From contig CAZWVM010000142.1 in the NCBI GenBank assembly GCA_964637705.1, forward strand, positions 1 to 9,264: DNA of 9,264 bases, read 5' to 3'. The stretch comes from CAZWVM01 sp964637705. Its GTDB lineage: Bacteria > UBA8481. Below, piece after piece: positions 6,723 through 9,264 of the stretch (position 1 is the first letter of the stretch; every line of letters begins with the position of its first letter). Below the pieces are notes generated by a model that did not search any database, was not told the origin of the DNA, and worked only from the letters and a program-made list of their open reading frames with translations. A program made the translations under genes and the position numbers.

Positions 6723-6751
6723 ACGATTACACAGTTTGAACAATCGTTTGT
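6719..6751. promoter_or_regulatory. twin operator-like sites, probable LacI-family binding region
   Basis: ACAAACGATTAC (6719-6730) and ACAATCGTTTGT (6740-6751) each contain a CG centre flanked by AA/TT, the usual style of LacI-family operators. The second is a 10-of-12 palindrome. The two CG centres are exactly 21 bp apart, two helical turns, and TGAACAA recurs with the same period (6716-6722, 6737-6743). Read another way, ACAAACGATT and AATCGTTTGT are perfect ten-base inverted arms. The sites sit just downstream of the regulator's -10 box and near the likely glycosidase promoter. Confidence 0.65.
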
Positions 6752-6763
6752 ATATTAATTGCC

Positions 6764-6768
6764 GGGGG
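6764..6768 (+). promoter_or_regulatory. purine-rich ribosome site that favours the TTG start at 6774
   Basis: GGGGG precedes the TTG at 6774 by five bases. The alternative TTG at 6759 lies upstream of this run and has only AT-rich sequence before it. The spacing and the resulting N-terminus both favour 6774. Confidence 0.5.
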
Positions 6769-6773
6769 CGCCT

Positions 6774-7805
6774 TTGTCAAGAGCCGTCACGCTGAAAATG
6801 GTTGCCCGGGAAGCCGGACTCTCTCCCTCCTCCGTTTCCCGGATTCTCAACCGTCAACCCGATGTCCGCTTCCGTGACGAGACGAGGCGGCATGTCGAAT
6901 CGATCGCCGCGCGGCTGGGATACCAGGCCAACGGCATGGCGCGGGCCCTCCGGAAGGGACGCTCCCGCCGCATCGGGCTCCTTCTTCCCACCGGCAGCTA
7001 CATCTTCACGCTCGATTACTTCCTCAAGCTCATGCGCGGCATGATGGACGAGATGAGCCAGGGGGAGTATTCGCTCCTCATGAATCTCGCGCCGGGGGAC
7101 GAGCGCGACGATCGCTATCGTGAGCACCTGATGGCGCTGGTGGCGGGCGGGGAGGTCGAGGGGCTCATCCTCTGGACCTATTCGGCCGTTTATCGCCAGG
7201 TCGGCCCGGGGCACGCGCCCGTCCTCATCTGCGGCAACCCGGCGCCGAAGGAGATCAGCCACGTCGATTGCGACAACCACGAGGGGGGCCGTCTGGCCGC
7301 CGGCCATCTCCTCTCGCTCGGCCATCGCCGCATTCTCCGCCTCGGCTTCGATCGTTCCGACAGCGCTCGCGAGCGCATGAAGGGATTCAAGGCGGAGTGC
7401 GTCAAGGCCGGCTTCCCGGCGCCCTCCGCGCTCGAGGGGGAGGCCGACTTCACGCGCGAAGGAGGCCGGAAGGCGGTCTCGACGGCGCTGGACCAGGGCC
7501 TCGAGTTCACCGCCGTCTTCTGCGCGAACGACTCCTGCGCCCTCGGAGCGATGGACGAATTGAGGGCCCGCGGCCGCGAGGTCCCGACCGACGTTTCCGT
7601 CGTCGGATTCGACGACGCGCCCGAGGCGGAGAACGCGGGCCTCACGACGATCCGCCAGCCCGTGTACGAGGTCGGGCGCCGCGCGGCCCGCGCTCTCGTC
7701 GAGATCATCGAATCGGGGCGTGAGACGCCCCTGCACGTCGACCTCCCGGTCGAACTCGTCCTGCGCGCTTCGACGGCGTCCCCGCGATCCGGGCGCGAGG
7801 CATGA
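6774..7805 (+). CDS. LacI-family transcriptional repressor
   Basis: This 343-residue protein has the standard LacI layout. From the TTG at 6774 the N-terminus reads SRAVTLKMVAREAGLSPSSVSRILN, a complete helix-turn-helix, followed by the hinge helix YQANGMARALRKGRS (about residues 50-64). A periplasmic-binding-protein-like effector domain (about 65-338) has the typical DCDNHEGGRLAAGHLLSLGHRRI, AVFCANDSCALGAMDEL, VSVVGFDDA and TTIRQPVYEVGRRAA segments. It should bind operators as a dimer and release them on binding a sugar. The TTG start is unusual but gives the normal family N-terminus; starting at the first ATG (6798) would cut into the DNA-binding helix. It is divergent from the GH35/42-like gene and its TGA overlaps the ATG of the first pseudopilin. 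The likely targets are both flanking transcripts through the operators at 6719-6751. The effector is unknown; a galactoside is a guess from context. Confidence 0.94.
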   Translation: MSRAVTLKMVAREAGLSPSSVSRILNRQPDVRFRDETRRHVESIAARLGYQANGMARALRKGRSRRIGLLLPTGSYIFTLDYFLKLMRGMMDEMSQGEYSLLMNLAPGDERDDRYREHLMALVAGGEVEGLILWTYSAVYRQVGPGHAPVLICGNPAPKEISHVDCDNHEGGRLAAGHLLSLGHRRILRLGFDRSDSARERMKGFKAECVKAGFPAPSALEGEADFTREGGRKAVSTALDQGLEFTAVFCANDSCALGAMDELRARGREVPTDVSVVGFDDAPEAENAGLTTIRQPVYEVGRRAARALVEIIESGRETPLHVDLPVELVLRASTASPRSGREA

Positions 7806-8407
7806 GGCGGAACGAACCCTCCCGGTGCCGTTCTTCTTCCGCCGCCTTCACGCTCATCGAGCTCCTCGTCGTCTGCGCCATCATCGGGATCCTCGCCGCC
7901 ATGATGCTTGCCAAGTTCCACCGGGCGCTCCTGCAGGCTCGTGCGGCCCAGTCGATCGCCAACATGAAGGCCGTCCAGGCCGCCATCGATATCCGCGCGG
8001 CCACGTCGGGCGAAACCTGCCTGCCGGTCCTCACGGGCGGCATGTACGCCGACGGGTGCGGCGCGAACTACAAGCAGATGTCCGGTGGCATCGATCTCTG
8101 CGCCTCGTGGAAGACCTACATAGACGCGATCCCCCCGAACACGCTCAACACCAATCCTGGCAACGGGAAGACCTTCGTCTGGAACAGCGTCCAGGAGGCG
8201 CTCGACGACTGGTGGGAGACCGCCGCCTGGCAGCAGTACCCTTCCGGCGCCGACCAGGGCTACTTCTTCGCCCGCCGCTATCTCATGGTCATGCTCAACA
8301 ACGTCGGCACGCACGAGGACGGGCGCTTCTACTATGAGCTGGGCCAGGGGTGGAGCGCCAATGGCGTCGCCTACGGGAACCCGGGCTTCGGGGGGCCGTG
8401 GTACTGA
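7802..8407 (+). CDS. type II secretion-style pseudopilin, first of two paralogs
   Basis: This 201-residue prepilin has a short basic leader (1-15) ending in Ala, then FTLIELLVVCAIIGILAAM. The cleavage point would be Ala15/Phe16, with Glu20 as the conserved Glu5 of the mature protein. The hydrophobic helix spans about 16-36 and a globular domain follows. Ala rather than Gly at position -1 departs from the classical motif but is seen in planctomycete-type prepilins. The C-terminal domain has GGMYADGCGA, Cys86 and Cys100 spaced as in the second paralog, PPNTLN, NGKTFVW, QQYP, HEDGR, YELGQ and a terminal FGGPWY. Its ATG overlaps the repressor's TGA by four bases (ATGA), so the two are co-transcribed and coupled. 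It may be a substrate-linked minor pseudopilin or surface protein; no secretion ATPase or peptidase gene lies nearby. Confidence 0.88.
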   Translation: MRRNEPSRCRSSSAAFTLIELLVVCAIIGILAAMMLAKFHRALLQARAAQSIANMKAVQAAIDIRAATSGETCLPVLTGGMYADGCGANYKQMSGGIDLCASWKTYIDAIPPNTLNTNPGNGKTFVWNSVQEALDDWWETAAWQQYPSGADQGYFFARRYLMVMLNNVGTHEDGRFYYELGQGWSANGVAYGNPGFGGPWY

Positions 8408-8419
8408 GAGCGACGGCGA

Positions 8420-8491
8420 GACGGACTCATCTTCGTCGTGGGCACCCAGACGGAGGTCTTCTACCTCGACTCGATCCGCTACGAGAAGTAG
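8420..8491 (+). pseudogene. coding-like remnant of a C-terminal tail after pseudopilin 1
   Basis: In the pseudopilin's own frame, four codons past its TGA, 23 codons read DGLIFVVGTQTEVFYLDSIR-YEK and end in TAG. Nearly every third base is G or C, as in the genuine genes here, and the residues alternate like beta strands. The ending FYLDSIRYE recalls the last strand of carbohydrate-binding beta-sandwich modules. No usable start or upstream domain is present. The likely reading is a leftover 3' end of a deleted gene; the resemblance is by eye only. Confidence 0.4.
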
Positions 8492-8598
8492 TCCGCCCGA
8501 GGCTCGTGTCGAAAAAAAGCCGTAAGATACATGAAATCGCCGCAAAGCGCTTGATTCAAGGCCTCGTTGCCCTGTCGATTTCCGCGGTCTGATGCTCT

Positions 8599-8612
8599 TC
8601 CCGGCGCCGGGA
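8599..8612. repeat. perfect 14-bp GC-rich palindrome
   Basis: TCCCGGCGCCGGGA is its own reverse complement and lies 49 bases before the preferred start of pseudopilin 2. As RNA it could fold further (8596-8615) and would bury a GGGAGG that might otherwise serve the TTG at 8626. GC-rich DNA makes shorter palindromes common, but 14 perfect bases in a gap is notable. The rest of the gap from 8492 to 8661 holds no recognisable gene. Confidence 0.5.
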
Positions 8613-8625
8613 GGGCGCGCGGGTC

Positions 8626-8655
8626 TTGCGGTTCGCCGGCGCCTTGTGCCATGAT
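8626..8655 (+). promoter_or_regulatory. possible leaderless promoter of pseudopilin 2
   Basis: TTGCGG (8626-8631), an 18-base spacer and CATGAT (8650-8655) sit six bases before the ATG at 8662, so the transcript would start about at the A of that ATG. The GGGG at 8656-8659 is too close to the ATG to act as a normal Shine-Dalgarno. The spacing repeats that seen at 3666-3679. Confidence 0.35.
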
Positions 8656-8661
8656 GGGGCC

Positions 8662-9261
8662 ATGCTCTTCCGGGCTTTCCAGCTCCGGGAATCGGCGAGG
8701 GGGTCTTGCCGCTCAGCGTTCACCCTCATCGAACTCCTCGTCGTCTGCACCGTCATCGGTATTCTCGTCGCGATCGCTCTTTCCAAGATCCAGCGCTCGA
8801 TCCTGCAGGCGCACGCCGCCCAGACGATCGCCAACATGAAGACGATCCAGCGGGCGGTCGAGATCGCCCAGGCGTCGAACGGGGGATCGACGATCGGCGT
8901 CCTGGCGGGCGGCATGTACGGCTTCGGCTGCGGGGCGCTGCCCACGCAGGACGCGGGCGGCACCGCCGTCTGCCCCGATTTCCAGCCCTACCTGCCGGTC
9001 GTGCCCGACAACACCCTGAACGTCCCCGCCAACAACGGCAAGAACTTCGTCTGGTCCAGCGAGACGACCGACAAGTGGCAGCAGTATCCCGCGACGACCG
9101 ACGGCGGATTCTTCTTCGGCCGCCGCTTCTTCCTGGTCATGATCAACAGCTGGGCTTTCCACGTCGACGGGCGATACTGCTACGAGCTTGGACAGCCCTG
9201 GTCGGGCAACGGGCACAGGTTCGACGAGGATGATCCCGCCTTCGGAGGCCCGTGGTACTGA
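8662..9261 (+). CDS. type II secretion-style pseudopilin, second paralog
   Basis: This 199-residue prepilin starts at the ATG at 8662. The leader (1-19) ends in Ala, then FTLIELLVVCTVIGILVAI begins the mature protein at Phe20, with Glu24 as Glu5. It matches the first pseudopilin along its length: LQAxAAQxIANMK, GGMYxxGCGA, Cys90 and Cys104 fourteen apart, DNTLN, NGKNFVW, WQQYP, HVDGRYCYELGQ and the same terminal FGGPWY. Compared with its neighbour it lacks about ten residues after the FVW segment and has about five extra residues before the end. About half the residues are identical over the N-terminal part by eye, so this is a fairly old tandem duplication. A TTG at 8626 with GGGAGGG upstream would add 12 residues and is a possible alternative start. 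It is separated from pseudopilin 1 by 254 bases and may have its own promoter. Confidence 0.88.
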   Translation: MLFRAFQLRESARGSCRSAFTLIELLVVCTVIGILVAIALSKIQRSILQAHAAQTIANMKTIQRAVEIAQASNGGSTIGVLAGGMYGFGCGALPTQDAGGTAVCPDFQPYLPVVPDNTLNVPANNGKNFVWSSETTDKWQQYPATTDGGFFFGRRFFLVMINSWAFHVDGRYCYELGQPWSGNGHRFDEDDPAFGGPWY

Positions 9262-9264
9262 CGC

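Noticed and set aside
6759..6773. TTG at 6759 as the repressor start
   Set aside because: It has no purine-rich site upstream and adds five residues outside the family pattern; the TTG at 6774 follows GGGGG and gives the normal N-terminus.
8405..8407. TGA of pseudopilin 1 as a selenocysteine codon
   Set aside because: The paralog ends with the same FGGPWY and TGA, and no SECIS-like hairpin is evident just after it.
8512..8518. A7 run as a terminator signal
   Set aside because: It would act only for minus-strand transcription, and no minus-strand gene or strong stem is next to it.
7190..8545. A 451-codon minus-strand open frame opposite the repressor and pseudopilin
   Set aside because: It is antisense to two genes with conserved motifs and shows no known fold.
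8545..8552. AAGCGCTT as a LacI-family operator before pseudopilin 2
   Set aside because: Only eight symmetric bases with no extended dyad, and it does not match the sites found next to the local repressor.

Overview
This window is GC-rich bacterial DNA with dense GC-ending codons and short intergenic gaps. The gene repertoire is GYF_2-domain membrane proteins, a LacI-type regulator beside a GH35/42-like glycosidase, and lone pseudopilins with a planctomycete-style FTLIELLVV start. It suggests an uncultured heterotroph of the PVC group (Planctomycetes, Lentisphaerae, Verrucomicrobia) or a neighbouring candidate phylum such as Hydrogenedentes or Sumerlaeota. That placement is inference from gene style; no rRNA or phylogenetic marker gene is present.

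Region 1 (1-3514, minus strand) reads as one operon. It starts at 3514 with a membrane-anchored protein whose outer domain resembles a six-hairpin (alpha/alpha) glycosidase. A 45-base gap follows, then a membrane protein with two OB-fold-like domains. A TctA-like (DUF112) permease comes last; its GTG start overlaps the preceding stop and it runs off the left edge. The first two proteins share one front end: GYF_2 domain, small zinc ribbon, single membrane helix.

Region 2 (3515-6603) has a 152-base (164 to the preferred start) divergent intergenic stretch, a plus-strand metal-dependent amidohydrolase (COG2159 type), and a convergent minus-strand beta-galactosidase-like enzyme with no signal peptide.

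Region 3 (6604-7805) holds the divergent control region between the glycosidase and a LacI-family repressor. It carries a near-consensus sigma-70 promoter and two similar operator-like sites with centres exactly 21 bp apart, so this is probably a local sugar-responsive switch.

Region 4 (7802-9261) has two tandem paralogous pseudopilins. The first overlaps the repressor stop codon by four bases, so a surface/secretion-type protein is translationally coupled to a sugar regulator. Between them lie a short coding-like remnant, a perfect 14-bp palindrome and a possible leaderless promoter. The likely theme of regions 2-4 is glycan sensing, processing and surface handling. The exact substrate cannot be read from the sequence. 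No tRNA, rRNA, insertion sequence, CRISPR array or integration site was seen.
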